Shown: positions 1 to 13,900 of the stretch, in pieces
Numbering within the stretch: position 1 is the stretch's first letter
How the letters are laid out: the number at the start of each line of letters is the position of its first letter
Assembly (NCBI GenBank): GCA_018907035.1
Contig: JACCIC010000004.1
Coordinates: 6,501,001 to 6,565,000, forward strand
Source of the DNA: Sycobia sp. Sy_11
Lineage: Eukaryota > Arthropoda > Insecta > Hymenoptera > Epichrysomallidae
Direction of reading: 5' to 3'
DNA: 64,000 bases
Notes under the pieces: generated by a model
Database searches by the model: none
What the model was told of the DNA's origin: nothing
The model's input: the letters and a program-made list of their open reading frames with translations, nothing else
Made by a program: the position numbers and the translations under genes

Positions 1-245
1 AAAAGCCGCAAGTTCCGCATTCGGACTCTGAATCTTGACTGCATTAGATCTACATATATTATATCGTATAGGGATAGAGCGGAGGAAGCGTTTTAGGGTG
101 AGAAGAGAAGAAAAAAACGGCATGAACGAACGACTCGTGCACAAAAGAAAAATAATCGAAACAGACGCGTTGCAATATTATGAAAGGACTCATGCAAAGC
201 GTACGTTTTATATTGATACCTACTTTTTGCCTTCTGTTATGTATA

Positions 246-297
<52 letters not shown>
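246..297. repeat. (TA)n microsatellite
   Basis: Alternating TA of about 50 bp. Open frames running through it (YIYIY) are artefacts. Confidence 0.95.
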
Positions 298-299
<2 letters not shown>

Positions 300-1332
300 T
301 AAATACAGTATATATATATTCGCAAATGCAGTATACGTATAGTACCCGAGCTTCGTGAATGATGGGACAGTTGAGAAATTTATATGCAAATGCTCTTGTG
401 ATGGCACTCGTGGGAGTGGGAGGGGTCGAAAGAATGCTGTGAAATAACGTCGGAACGCATACCCGGACACGGTGTTGCTCGTTCATTTTTTCTTTCTTTC
501 TACATTTTGTCACGTTTAATAATATTAATAATAATTGTCCCCCGAAAAAAGATTCATGTCGAGCTCCCCCCCCCCCCCGAGCTTTCGCGCAAATAATATA
601 CAAGGTCCGACCAACGGATGAAGTTCTGCATCGGACGCGTGATTGTACATAAGCACGATACGTTTTTCCGTTTTTACGCTATTCAACGTCGCTCTAAATG
701 CCACGGGCTTTGCAAATAGAGCGCGTTCAAATTTTTACGGCGGCGCTTTTGCCAGTCCAATCAGCCGAGACCGGGACTCTCGGAACTCGGGAATCACCGA
801 ATTGCTATAAGCACCAGCGTTATCGGAACGTCGTACGGCTAATATATCGATTTCGGGTGCAATTCTAAATTTTGCATTCCGCTGTGAAAAAAAAAAATTG
901 CACTATAGAAAGTAAATATTTCCTTGTCTCGTATCTAGATCAAACTCTCTCCGAGTTGAAATATGCGTTCGCTAGGTTAAAAAAGAAATTCGTTCGATCT
1001 GAACATAAACATCTCTTTCGTTGAGAATGTAATTTTAAATAAGAAAAAAATATAAATCTGCTACGGATTATGAGATTTGCATTTAGCATTCACTCGCATA
1101 AATACGTTAAAATTAATTATTTTTTAAATTTCATGCGGAACGCGTGAAATCATATATTAAAGTAATTTAACGTATACGCTGACCTATGATCGTACATATC
1201 GTGGCCTATTGTAGTTTTAATGTAAGTAAGAAACTTTAAATAACAATGCGAATCTGAACATCGACAGAGTGGCTGGCCATTTTTATAAACTGGGCGGCAT
1301 TATATAACTCTTTCTTTGCCGACGCACGAGGC

Positions 1333-1334
<2 letters not shown>

Positions 1335-1375
<41 letters not shown>
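1335..1375. repeat. (CT)n microsatellite
   Basis: Uninterrupted CT dinucleotides for 41 bp. Confidence 0.95.
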
Positions 1376-1379
<4 letters not shown>

Positions 1380-1685
1380 GTTCCTTTCTCGGACGGTCGG
1401 TATATGCTCGGTATCATTCTCCAGGCGCGTTATGGCTCCTCGCCAAATCCCGAACGATTCTCCCAATGGCTTTTTCCCGCCTTTTCAAAAGTTACCGCTG
1501 CGTCGATCTCGCCGACACTTCCATTATATCCTTTCTTGCGCTCTAATCGCGATTAATATGGCACGTCGGTTCCTGTAGAAAATTAAGAGCCACTACGATG
1601 TAATTATAGCTTTATTTTTTTTGTCCCTCCAGCCGTGCACGACGCTAATGTACACGGAACAAAAGGGATCTCGGATAAATGAAAT

Positions 1686-1743
1686 TTGTTTTGTTTTGTT
1701 TTTTTTTGTTTTTTTCTGTTTTGTTTTGTTTTTTTTTTTTTTT
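1686..1743. repeat. (TTTTG)n / poly-T tract
   Basis: T-rich run with regularly spaced G. On the minus strand it reads as a poly(A)-like tract and may be the tail of an old retroposed sequence, but no body is recognisable. Confidence 0.6.
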
Positions 1744-1899
1744 AATAATAAGGATGGTGAATCGTGAGCTGTTAGTTCATATGTGTACATAATTACCTCC
1801 AGAAGAGCGTAAAGTACGATGCAGTATGCACGAAGGATGAACCATAAATAATATTGATAATTAATTACTTAACGAGATTATATTTTAAAACTGAATACA

Positions 1900-1903
<4 letters not shown>

Positions 1904-1955
<52 letters not shown>
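1904..1955. repeat. (TA)n microsatellite
   Basis: Alternating TA of about 52 bp. Confidence 0.95.
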
Positions 1956-1958
<3 letters not shown>

Positions 1959-3118
1959 CCTACCGCACAATCTGCAAAAATCACTTCTTTAAGGTAATAC
2001 TTTGTTGGAAAACGTGTAGTAGTAAAAGTAATTTTCAATACATGAATTTTAATAGTTTTCTGTATAGGTCTTAGTTCTTGACTTTCATACTACTAACTTC
2101 TATTAAAAAATAGTTGTATTTTAAACCATTAATAATTAAATTCTGTATCTGAAAACACGTGTGTGAATCCACATATAGATTTGTTTGTGAGATTTTCAAA
2201 ATAAAATAGTCTTTAATTTTATTTAGATTGGAAACTTTTTCCCTTTGTTAAATTGTAAATGAGAATTTCATAAATCTTATTCGCCTAATTATTTAATTAT
2301 TTAGACAGCTTAGAAAGTTTTTTTCTTCTTCAGCTTTGAAATATTTCTTGTATTATTCGTTCTAAAATCTAAAATCACTGTCATACACATTTATATAAAC
2401 TTCGTGCGTAACATGATAATATATACATATGTATATATATGTCAAACATCTAAAAATAATCCAGTATTCCCGCATTACATATTTAAAACCCTTTATTTTT
2501 TAGCCCCTCGTCGCGGAGGAAAGTTTTTCCCGCGCGCACGCTGTAACCCGAGTAACCCAAGAAAGGATCCCCGGCGCGATATTTTATTTACGCAGACTTG
2601 CGCAGCGCGAGAGTTCCCGCACATCTATATCTATGTACATATATTCATAGCCCAACGGAATCCGGGGCACAGACCCCGTGTGTGCAGAAGTGTGTAAACG
2701 TCGTGGGTGCCGCGGGGATTCTTTGCGCGGACAAAGGAAACTTTATTAATGGATTTCAGCATATTGTATCGGGCGTATGAATAAGACAGCGGGCACGAGG
2801 GCGCGGTCCGGCGTAAAGTTCGAGTGCGTATAAAACGTAAAATTGTTTAATACGTATCGGCATCGACGCGGTGGATCGGCCGGGAAATCCAACGAGTTTC
2901 TTGTTGATCGATCGCGCGTAAATTTCGCCCTCGGGGGGGGGGGGTGAAAATAAATCGACGGGCGAACAGTGAATCATATTGGTTTCACGTTGAATAGTAA
3001 TAATGATGCAGCGCCGTGTAACAACTACACTACGAATAAGGATTCATTTTTAATTTCGCGCAATTTAATTTCAGCACGGTGTAGTTGAGAAAAATCAACT
3101 TTCACACTAATATTCAGC

Positions 3119-3144
3119 TATATATATATATATATATATATATA
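3119..3144. repeat. (TA)n microsatellite, short
   Basis: Alternating TA of 26 bp. Confidence 0.9.
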
Positions 3145-5379
3145 ATCAAAAAAGCCGCATAACTAAGTTGATGCTGTCTTCTTGAGGTGCGAATTACATA
3201 AAAATTCACTAACACGCTTCCTGATTTTGAGTTTTCGATCGTGGCGTGGTGTGCGTTGAATGTCCTATCTACCCCGCGCTTGCATGTGCGCGCACACGCG
3301 TTTCTTTCCTAATAATCGATCGCCGCGTACGAGTCGACGCAGCTTTTTGCGAAAGCTCACTTTTATCTCGTACCGGGACTTCCAGTCCTTATCTTCATCT
3401 GTGCTTCGTCCGAGCGAAAAGCAAATAGTCCGACGAGATAAAGACTCGGCTCTGATCGTGGGCACGTGCCGGCAACAAGTTGCGGCGATTGCTCATTGTG
3501 AACAGAAAGGTAGGCCACCTTGCGCGCTTATTACGCAATTATATAGTAAAATGCGATACAAGTGCGATACAAGCGTAGACCAATGAAAAATATACTATAA
3601 AAAAATTTCTTTTACAGATATAATTTATTAAAAATATTGTTATAAGAACAGATTCGCATAAAAATAAGAGCGAATTAATAAAAAATAAGAGCGTAATTTA
3701 TTTATTCATTTCAAGATTGACTGCAGGACCAGTAGATGCTTCATTATATCTTGCTTCGTAAAATGTCGTTAAATTCATCTCTGTATTATATACAAATTCA
3801 ATTATTTTGCTGCCATTGTTTTGAGCATCTATACAAATTGTGACTGTGCAATTACTCAAATTAATGATGTAAGTGAAACAAGCGGAGGTGTTTAAGTTGA
3901 ACGAGGTAAAAATTAACTTATGCACTAGTATTGGACAATATTTTTCACCACGAAAGTCGAAAAATCGTATTGATTTTGAGGTTCGAGTGGTGCACAAAAT
4001 GTATACTATAGTATATCTTTTCTAATCAGCTGAACTCCATAGAGCATTTATTTGCAATAAAAGGAAATTGTGATTCAATTATACTCAGAACTTTTGAACT
4101 ACTGTTTTAAGATTTATAGCTGTGTGTTTTATAGACTTTTATTGATTCGAATAAATTATTGCAATATCTTTAGAAATTATCGAAAAATATTAGAACTTCG
4201 TCAATTACAATATTTAATTACAGTCTCTATTCATTAGTTTATTCATTTTTTACATTGTCCGCACATTGCCTATTACGATATTTCTTGTATTTTTCTTAGA
4301 TAATTTTATCTATCTTCGATGTATTAATTAAAAGTTTTAATAAATATTTAAATAATTCCCATATATGATTTTTAAGAATCGCGCGCGGATCATTTCTTAC
4401 GTATTTATTTTGTCGAATTCTGAAGATAACATAATTTCCTGTTCAAATCTTCATTATCACTGCACAACTAAATCTACTTATTTTTCACAGCTTACATCTA
4501 TTAAAAAAAAGACCTACGCATACAGGAACTAATTTGCCATAAAATCGGCTGTATTACAGAAATTTCGCTAATCTAACGGGGTCAACTTATATGGTTCCAA
4601 ATACAACCTACGTCACGCCGGCATTTTTGATCAGGGCAATAATCCCGAAGAGCCCGTAGACCCCAGATGCTGCGCGCCCCTATTACCAGCAGAAACTTCA
4701 AAAATACAATTTCGAATGGCTTGGGGGGGGGGGGTGAGGATGGAGGCGCGGATGCGTGCGCTGCAAAGCAGCCGCGGGTGGCTTCGTTTCACCCCCGTCC
4801 TTAATGCGCTCTGTAGAATTCCGAAGCTTTCCAAAAGGTTTAACTACACGTGCGCTCTCAACGCGTACGATTTAGCCGGGCGAATTGAACTTTATCTACT
4901 GTATGCATATATTCTTTCGAATTTCATCGTTCGTCCGAAGGAAATAACGGAACTGAAGGGAAGAGTATATGCATATGGAAAGGCGGAAGCTAATATAAAA
5001 GCTTCTAACAATTGTCTTATTCATATTTCAATGATATAACGCAACGTCTATGAAATTGAAAGTTATTCTATCGATCTTTAGATTATTATCAGAATAATTT
5101 ATACAGAATGTTAACACATAGGTTGAAATACTTTGAGTATTCGTGTGCAACTGATTCAGACTTCTGTGCATTTCCATACGCGCCAACAGCTACTTACTGT
5201 GGTTCGATATGCGAAACGATTTTCCATAGTGAATCGTCAGCAAGTCAGAAAGCTGTTTCTGACCGTCTAATTACGTGAACGGCGGAAAGCATGTAGTTCC
5301 AAAACTGTTCATCTGCCGTTCATTCTCGGAATTCATCCTAATAAAGCGTAGAGTTCGACTCGCGACAGAGTAGATTAAG

Positions 5380-6214
5380 TAGATTAAGAGCATGGATTTC
5401 GTTGGACAACTACGTCCGAAATGCTCGGCAAAGGGCGACAAGTGCCGTTACGGTTTTTTTTTATAAAACAAAAGACTCCCTTCCCCCTCCGCGCCGTTTT
5501 ATTTTACACGCCTCCATTTTTGCCAAACTAGAGCGCCGAGGCTGGACAACGCTCCGCAGCCCCGGCACCCCACGCCACGCCTTACCCGCGGCTCTCCGCG
5601 CGTGTCGCTTCGTTTTCTGAATTTATGTCCCCCTTAGAGGTAAATCTACGACGCTCCTCTATTGATCCGAAAACCCCGTGTCCGGCCCTCCTCCCGTAGA
5701 GCGTAAATCAAGCCTTTGGACCGACGGGGTCACGCCGCGGGCTACGTCCGCCCGTCAATATAACTATATACGCTATCGATGGGGACAAACATATAGATAT
5801 ACGCGAATTCCGACGCGAAACGGCCGAGGCGAAGTGGGTCTCTTTCGCCTCGGCCAAAAATTCTCTCCTATATAGATAATAATTAATACCATGAGAATAA
5901 GCGACGAGTCCTACCGAACAAAAAAAAACTCTTAGACCTTGCCCGCGCGCCTATTCGAGTCCCGGCGTGCGGTAAGGTGAGGGGGATGGGGCGCGATCCT
6001 CTCAGAAGCGGAAGAAAAAGAGCTATACAGAGTTGAGGAGTTAAGGGCCGGGTGGAAAAGGGGGGAAGGGGGAAGACTCGCAACAAATCAGCGCGCGGAG
6101 AGAGTCGAGATTATCGGTCGGGCAACTAGGATAACGGGATCGCCTCCTCTCCTCCACCCACCCGTGTTCCAATGGCGGAAGTGGCTCCAGCGCACCTGAC
6201 GGCAATTTCCTGGT

Positions 6215-6253
<39 letters not shown>

Positions 6254-6480
6254 CTCTCCCTCTCCATCTTGATCTCGATCTCGTCGCGATTTACGCGCGG
6301 TGCCGTTATATCTATATAGGAACGTATAGCAGCTGGCCGTGTAGTCGGCAAGCGAGGGTACATAGGACATAAGGAAGGAAAGGGTGGAGGATGCCGAGCA
6401 ACGGGCAAGGGGGGACGATAATTAAAGAGAGCAGGAGAAGGAGGAACGAGAGAGGAGTATCGAAAAAGTGCATGTACACG
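5380..6480. other. GC-rich island
   Basis: CpG-rich sequence with a (CT)n tract. Small frames exist on both strands but none shows a domain or splice support. Confidence 0.4.
6215..6251. repeat. (CT)n microsatellite
   Basis: CT dinucleotides for 37 bp inside a GC-rich island. Confidence 0.95.
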
Positions 6481-6489
6481 TAGCTGCAG

Positions 6490-6521
6490 TATATAGATAT
6501 ATATATATATATCTATACATA

Positions 6522-6575
<54 letters not shown>

Positions 6576-6594
6576 TATATATAGGTATATATAA
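6490..6594. repeat. Compound (TA)n microsatellite
   Basis: About 105 bp of TA with a few G and C interruptions (TAGATA, CTATACA, TATGTA). The pure core is about 43 bp. Confidence 0.9.
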
Positions 6595-6759
6595 GGAAAA
6601 ATACGGCGAGAAGATTGTGGAAGCGGATGAGAGGAGAGAAAGGGTAAGGGGTGGAGACTGAGAGCTAAATGGGAAAATTGTGACCGCTTTATAGGTTCGT
6701 TGCGAAAAAGAGAAGGGTAAAGAGCACGGCGGAGAAATATCGTTACATTCAAGAAACTG

Positions 6760-6832
6760 TGAGAGCGATAGAGAAAGAAAGAACGAAAGAGAGCGAAATA
6801 GAGAGCGAGAAAGAGAGAAGTGGACAGATTAT
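6760..6832. repeat. GA-rich purine tract
   Basis: Imperfect GAGA/GAAA purine run leading up to the next (TA)n tract. Confidence 0.8.
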
Positions 6833-6892
6833 AGTAGGAAGGAAATTAATTAGGAAGTATAAACTGAAGGAGACAGACGGACAGACATGTGA

Positions 6893-6947
<55 letters not shown>
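6893..6947. repeat. (TA)n microsatellite
   Basis: Alternating TA of about 55 bp. Confidence 0.95.
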
Positions 6948-6952
<5 letters not shown>

Positions 6953-7579
6953 GTGCACAGTTTCATTTACTCTTATGATATTTAAAACCGTGAGGAAACA
7001 GTAATCCGTAAATGAAATAAATAATGTGTAAAAACGATCCAAATATTTTCCGATTCTGATTTTTCTATAAATATTTACTTTATTATGTGCCCCCAAGTGA
7101 ACAATGTGTATTTAATCAATTACATATACAAACGTGCAGGTTTACACAAATTTACATAGAATGATTAAGAATAAAAATTACATAGAATTTACACACATGC
7201 AAATAGAATAAAAAGTGACATTTAATATAACTGAGAGTTATAATTTCAAACCCTTTCCATTCTTTTAATTCCTCTATCTATTATTTAGCGCTTTCGACGA
7301 ATGTTTTATACTAAAAAAACTATGAACGATGGCATACTTAGAAGCAATGGCAATAAACTGTATTGTGCTCTTTACAAAATTAAGTTTTTCCTGATAAATA
7401 TACGTAAAAAATTATACAATAAAAGTTGTTGCCTGGACTTTGCGTTTTATGGCACACCATTCTATAATACACTAATTTTATTTGGATTTTTATTTATGTT
7501 ATTTAACGTCGCCGTATTTATGCTTCCAAATACCGGTGCTAAAAACAAAGTACATTTAATTTATTGCAGCGGTGCTTGT

Positions 7580-7660
7580 GTCAATCGGCCGAGACGGGGA
7601 TTTGAACTCGGTTCACCGAGTTACTAGTCCTTCGCTTTAGCGATCGAGCCATCGTAGGCT
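7580..7660 (-). repeat. tRNA-like sequence (SINE head or tRNA pseudogene)
   Basis: On the minus strand TGGCTCGATCGCTAAAGCG matches a Pol III A box with D-arm. GAGTTCAAATCCCC, about 30 nt further on, matches a B box. An anticodon-loop-like CTAGTAA lies between. The acceptor stem and a regular T-stem do not form: the B-box region pairs instead as CCGAG with CTCGG around a longer loop. It is therefore not a working tRNA. A tRNA-derived SINE head or tRNA pseudogene fits. Confidence 0.5.
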
Positions 7661-8281
7661 TCTTTATTTGCATTTACCTTCTTTTCAAGAAAAATTATAG
7701 CAGTAGACTAAAAAAATTATAAAGAAAAAACTGGTGAATTGGTGATTTCACAAAAATGAAACTACACTATTTGATATTATACCTGACTTTCTGTTCCTAC
7801 AGAGGCACAGTTTTAAAGCGTAAAGCTTAGGTTGGTTTGTCTAAAATGTTAAAACAATTCAAAATTCAAAACGGTCCATTGATTGTCGAAGAAATAACGT
7901 AGTAAATTTATATTCATTTTAAGCTTGAGACACAAAATTTTTGCGTTTTCCATTTAATTTTCGAAGTTATTGTTGCATAATTCAATAAATAACTCATAGA
8001 TTGGATAAATTCATGAAGCTATATTGAAAACTATTTAGATCAACCTAAAAAATTTTTATAAAATTGAATAATCCATAACACGAACTAAAGGAACCTCGTT
8101 CTGCCGTAGATTTTAGTCTTATTGCAATTTACACATATACATTGAATAAATTAATAATAAAAACTCAATCCCGAGTTCTACCTCGGAAAGGGGTGGAAAT
8201 ATTTTTCGACGAATCACTTATTATGTGGAATACGGATTATTTTATGCAATTTTAATCCACTTCAACCATCCACACGAAAAC

Positions 8282-8283
<2 letters not shown>

Positions 8284-8335
<52 letters not shown>

Positions 8336-8343
8336 ATAATAAT
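8284..8343. repeat. (TA)n plus (TAA)n microsatellite
   Basis: About 48 bp of TA followed by TAATAATAATAAT. Confidence 0.95.
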
Positions 8344-8499
8344 GTGGCGTATACCGTGTAATACGAGATGCGCAACGGGAATAGAAAGCCTAGAGAATAA
8401 AATGGTTGCATCGGACCGTGGCTCCCGCAGATGTAATAATGTAAAGCGTAAAGTGGGTGGGGTGGAAAAAGGTACTGCGAAAAACTAGTTAAAGCGCAA

Positions 8500-9280
8500 A
8501 GAAAAAAAGGAGGTCGCGAAAACTCGGGGGAAGAGAGACCGAGAGGATGTAGCACGCAGTATTGAAGGTATCTCGCCAAAGGGACAGCGGACGACGTCGA
8601 GATAAGGCGGACGAAGTGTGAGGGGGGGGAGGGACGAAATCAAACGAGCCGCGAGGAGGATGAGCGAGGAAGATGATGAGGCCGCGGTTTATTAGCCCGG
8701 CGAATGGAGTTATCGGCGCGGGGAATTAACGAGGCGAGGAAAAAGAGCGCGGCTCGCTGCTGCCATTCCCCCCCCTCCCCCTCCATTCCCACCCTCCCAG
8801 CGCGATTGAATTATTTTCCTTTTCCAGAGGGGGAGGGGCTGCGAGTAGACGACCGCCCCGAGCTCGTCGCGGCACTTCGTCTTACTCTGCTTCCTTTTTT
8901 TGCTCTCGCCTCCTTCCCCCCATTTCACCTTATAGAAGGTGTAAAAAGTCAGTCCCGGTTATATAAGACCGCGGATTTCGCGCCTTTATCGCGAAACTGC
9001 CGGGATTATTAACGAGGCGCCGGCGGTACTTCCTCGTCGCCCCTCCGTCCCTCCTCCCCACCTTCGGGAACGGGGGGGGGAAACTTATTAATACGTTGGT
9101 CGGCGCTCTTCCCCAATACGACGCGCTGCTCGGGGAAGCGATAATTCGTAAAGTTTTCACGCCGGTGTTTTCTGCTTGTTCTCGGTTTCTTCCTTTTTGC
9201 GTCTTAGGGTCTTCGGTCAACTCTGCGTTCGTTGCGACATATCGAAGGAGATCGGGATTTTTTTTTTATTTAACCTTCTT
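8500..9280. promoter_or_regulatory. GC-rich island with repeated TTAACGAGGCG motif
   Basis: This CpG-rich island in AT-rich DNA contains TTAACGAGGCG at 8726-8736 and 9009-9019, poly-purine blocks and short TAAT-type sites. It has no credible coding frame. It may be an intronic enhancer or promoter. Confidence 0.3.
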
Positions 9281-10722
9281 ATAGGTCTCAACGGAATGTT
9301 TTTGTTTTCTCTGCTTCGTTATACTTATTCGATCTCAAAATTAAATGACTTTAAGAATTTAACTATAACGAAAAATTATACTAGAGTATAGGAAAATTGC
9401 AATGAGCAACAATATCTCGTTTTTTTTTTTAAACGACTCGAAAAAACCTTATAATAAAATAATTACTAATGCTAATTAATATATAATTATATATGAGCAT
9501 GTTTTCCATATTCCAAAGGTACCCTATCTTTGCTTGGATTAAGAGCGCAACAAGCAAAACTGATTGTACGCTTGTTCGTAAAAAAAAAGTATTTGTACGT
9601 TGAAAATTAGGTTAATTATTTCAATTTTACAATTTACAGTAAAGCCGAAAAAAGATAGTAAGATTTCGTTTAAAAATGAGATCTGATTATGGAAATATCG
9701 CCTAAAATAATCGTAATTAATTTCTTCCGCCCTAATTCATCCTCCAAGAAATAAGTTTACATTTACATTATATTTAATTGTAATTAATGAGTCTCAATTT
9801 AAAAATGAAAAACTGTACTTACGTCGACTGTTCTGAATTAAACTATTACTATATATCTGCATTGAATACATTCCTTTTAAATATTATAAAGTGTCTTTGA
9901 CTAAAAATATTTAATTCACAGTTTAAGCCTGGCATTTGTTTAAAACTGAATAATTATTCTATGAAGAGCATAGTACATAACGCTAACCTTTTGGATTTTC
10001 ATACATTGATACATGTCAATAGATCAAATTTATTCGAAGTGGGAAAATTCGATATAACGTTCGCATGGTGAACCCTTCCTTCATAATCAGCTTATTGTAC
10101 TATCCATTTTCAATCATTTTCTTAGAGAAATCAAAATTTCCAAATAACGATCCCCTAAAAGTTAAAACGTCATACAACAGTAAAGACAATTGGTCAACGT
10201 GTCATTGAGGAATAAATTTTAATAAATTACATTCAATTTTAACAATATGTTTGATAGAATAAGTATATAAAGAACACTACGAGAATGTTCTTAATTAATA
10301 TATAATAATGAAATAAACAAATATGCCATTATACCATTTAAGTATTCAAAACGCTTTTTACTGCTGACGAACGCTCGTAAAAATTCAGATAACTCTAATC
10401 GAAATTTTACGAATTTAAAAAAAAAATCAGCATGAGATAACGAAAGTTTCTTCGGATTCGTGCTTGTATTATTTGCTCACAGAACATGGCGATCGTGTCC
10501 TCTACAATATTATCTTACCTTTGAAAATGATTTAAGAATAAAAGCTTGAAAATCAGTCAGTTAAAAATTTAAATTCGATCGGAACGTCGCATCTCTCATC
10601 AAGAACGCGACTCGTCAGTTCTACCTCTAGCAACATTACTCGCGGTACGATACCGTTGTGCAATCCGACAATCGACTCGCGTGTGTCATCCTCACACCGT
10701 ATCGCAGCTGCCACGTCTTGTG

Positions 10723-10724
<2 letters not shown>

Positions 10725-10774
<50 letters not shown>
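10725..10774. repeat. (TA)n microsatellite in GPCR intron
   Basis: 50 bp of TA, 47 bp beyond the donor site of the TM2 exon (minus strand). Confidence 0.95.
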
Positions 10775-10778
<4 letters not shown>

Positions 10779-10826
10779 GTATATATAAAACGGAAAGAAC
10801 AAAAGCCCAGTCTCATATATACGTAC

Positions 10827-10952
10827 CTGGATCTGACAGACGACCTCGCCGTAGGGCCAGCAGCTGTAGATGGCAGGCACGAAGCCGAACGGCGTCACCA
10901 GCAGACCAATCGCTAGGTCGTTGCTGGCCAGACTCGTCAGCAGATACCTCGG
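10827..10952 (-). CDS. Class A GPCR, exon with TM2 and start of TM3
   Basis: This 42-codon exon continues the receptor begun at 25806. The acceptor is GTTGCAG directly before CCG AGG TAT, and the donor is CAG followed by GTACGT; both are phase 0. Numbered on from the previous exon it covers residues 78-119. TM2 carries LTSLASNDLAIGLL, where D89 is the conserved TM2 aspartate (2.50). Extracellular loop 1 has the CWPYGE version of the WxFG motif. C116 is the TM3 cysteine (3.25) that pairs with extracellular loop 2. The DRY motif and TM4-TM7 must lie in exons further left. I found no convincing coding sequence for them down to position 1, so the receptor is cut by the window edge. The intron on the upstream side is 14,623 bp. 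A 50-bp (TA)n tract lies 47 bp downstream of the donor. Confidence 0.88.
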
Positions 10953-13900
10953 CTGCAACGGCAGAAAAGAAAATCACGCGTTCGTGTTATCGTTATTGTT
11001 TTTCCGTTTTGGATACACAATCTATATTGTTATGTACGGGGTTTATCGGATCTCGCGAGGAGGAGGAGGAGAAGAAGGGCTCTGAGTAGTAGTTGGTGGA
11101 TGGAGAGAGATACGGAGAGAGAGAGTGAAAGAGGGAGAGAAATGAGGGTACGAATTTCAAAGAATGACAGGAATCAGCTTATAAGAGAAAGATTTGATGA
11201 TGGGTAACATCAGAAAATATCATTGTATGTGAGAAAATAAAGAAACTTGGTTTACGTTTATAGTAAAAATCATTAAAACTCTTATAGAAATTGTAACTTC
11301 GCAAATTTATCTTGAAGAGTATTCAGATAGTTATAAATCAGATTTAAATATACTTTTTCTATACTATGTTTTTCTATAGACCATATTCTAAGAGAAAAAT
11401 TAATCTAAATGTTACCATTTTCGTAAAAGATCATTTGAATGATTAGATGATAAATTCTTTCAATAGACGATAAACAGTTATAAAAATAATTGGTTACGTA
11501 TAAATATGTATAAATAATTTATGACTTTTTGGATTTTATAAAATAGTATACATTAAATCTTTCAACGATAACTTGTTGACAAAATTAAAATACATTTTTT
11601 ATATACAATTTATCTTCGGACATTTCATTTTTTAAGAAAATGTTAGGTAAATCAAACTCATGGAAAGTGTCAAAAAAAAATCGTTATTATTTTGAAGAAG
11701 ATCGTAATGAAATGTGCAAAACATAATCATCCCTGAATGAATGTAATAACTTCCTGCAACAACATATTTCATCTTCTAATTATAATTATTGAGTTAGAAA
11801 AATAATTCCAATACTCATAAATTTCAGCAATGTCGTTCTAAATGTTAATGTGTAGATCAGTTTTTTCCTAAAATTATGATATTCAAACTAAGGAACTGTA
11901 TACCTCATCAAAACACATTTTCTGCTCTTATACAATGTTCCAGTCGCAATGGTTTACTATAATAATGGTGATCACTACCATAAAATAGGTTAAATTATCT
12001 ATTGTTTTTTTTTAATTTACCAGATACCTCCTACCCCTCTTCGGAACAACACCAGATGGTTTTCCTCGTATTTATCAAAATCTAACCAAAGAATTACAAG
12101 TTTGTGTTCAGTATCGAATGAATGATTATTAATTTATTAATAAGTGTGTAAAACACTATGTGAAATATGACCATCAAAAATCTGGAATAACGTTCTCCGC
12201 TAATAGTTTTTGGCGTATAATCCCAAATTTTTTTAAAATTTAATGCCTATGGGATTTCGTACGAGGGAAAAATATTCAAGAACAGCGCTCTTTTGAGACC
12301 AAGCAAATATATGAGAAAAACGGAGCTTTCGAATAATTTTATCATTTCAACTGGACACTCGCCGTATGACGAATTATTTAGACTTGTCAAAAGCACGAAT
12401 GCACGTTGCAGCGAATTATTTTTTCTTCAAGTCTTAAATTTCAAATATTTATTACATTTTGTTATTCATATAGGCGGGCAAACAATTCTCAGGTTTACAT
12501 AAATATTCTCTTCCCTCCTGTCACTAGAGTAACATTGAAATGAAATTAAATCAATTCGAAAAAACATAAAAATTGAAATTTCTTAAATTATGTTATATAA
12601 ACACAGATTTTAATAAAAAGTTACAATGTAATATAATATTTACTTCGATTTATTAATTTTTTTTCAAGTAAATTGACATTTTTTCATTATTATCAGAGAC
12701 ATAAATTAAAATATTTTATATGGGAACTATGATTAATTAAAAATGTAATATCGCTTTACATCTAAATTTTTTGCGGTTGCAATCTAGAATTCGTAAATTT
12801 TAATTTTCGGCTTTCATTTTATATTCATTTACTTCGTTTATGCAAAATTCAATCTCAACAAAAAGCCTTACATAATGGCTGGATTCGAATAAAGTAGATT
12901 CAGAGATAAAAAAAATATTACGTCTGCATTAATTAAGAGGATAATTTCGTGTATTTAATCTTATATTTTTTCATTTAGCCTCATGCGTACACCTAGCTCT
13001 TACGTACCATTTATTAAATCCAAAATCATATAGTTGTGACAATAGAACGGAAGTAAGAATAAATTGGATTATTCAGTTTGAAAGAACAATCAAATCGATG
13101 GAGGTCGACGTGTTTGATGTGGATTTTTAATTTTTATATATTTCCAGCATCTATTCTTAATACTACTTTTCTTAAACAGGTTGAAAACTCCAGCGTTGAA
13201 CATAAAACAGTTCCACATTAATCTTTTATTCGTCCTTTAAAATCGATATTATCGTCGTTCCGAGAAATTTGTACAGGCTTAAAACCATTAAAACCGAAAT
13301 ACGACCCACTCCGCCTGGGGAGGATAGCCCGATACATTCCCCATACAATTCACATTTGCTGTTTAATCTACATATGGTTAAGAATTCGTGAGTATTTTTC
13401 TTTAAATAAATACATCGTTTTGTTAAGTTTTATTGATACTTTATTTAAACTTAAATTAAGAATCGAGATCTCATGGTCGATAAAAATTTTTATGATTAAG
13501 ACAGACCCGTTCTTTCATCATTATATAAAGCAGTCCCGATTTTGAACGATGGTTTAATTTACGGATGGACATTAAATTAATCAACTTTATAAGTATGGAT
13601 TATATTAAGGCGTAACCTTAATTATTTTATTTATACGCCAATGAGCCAATGGTTACCTTTAAAGTAATCACCCCTAAAATAAATAATAATCATTTAAATA
13701 GATCGTAAAAAAAAATAATTCCCCATACGATTTAAATGTACTTATAAAGAGTTTCTCGTTCCATGCGGCACAAGCATTCGTTAAAACAAACGCATTAATT
13801 CGAAAATGTACTAGAAATTAAAATGAAATTGAATAAAAATCATGTAGTACAGTTACAAATGCAATAACTTATTGGGTTCAATTAATAGTTCAAACATACA

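Larger units (their letters stand above)
1..10826. other. Non-coding region left of the TM2 exon
   Basis: This is probably intron or 3' flank of the GPCR. It holds microsatellites, the tRNA-like sequence at 7.6 kb and three GC-rich islands (about 2480-2960, 5380-6480, 8500-9280). Elsewhere it is AT-rich DNA. I found no exon with TM3 to TM7 motifs on the minus strand, and no other gene. Confidence 0.6.

Noticed and set aside
3698..3997. 99-codon minus-strand open frame in AT-rich DNA
   Set aside because: No recognisable motif, no splice or start context, and similar frames occur by chance. Possibly an old relic, but unsupported.
1..10826. Remaining GPCR exons (TM3-TM7)
   Set aside because: I looked for DRY, the TM6 aromatic motif and NPxxY on the minus strand and saw no candidate flanked by splice sites.
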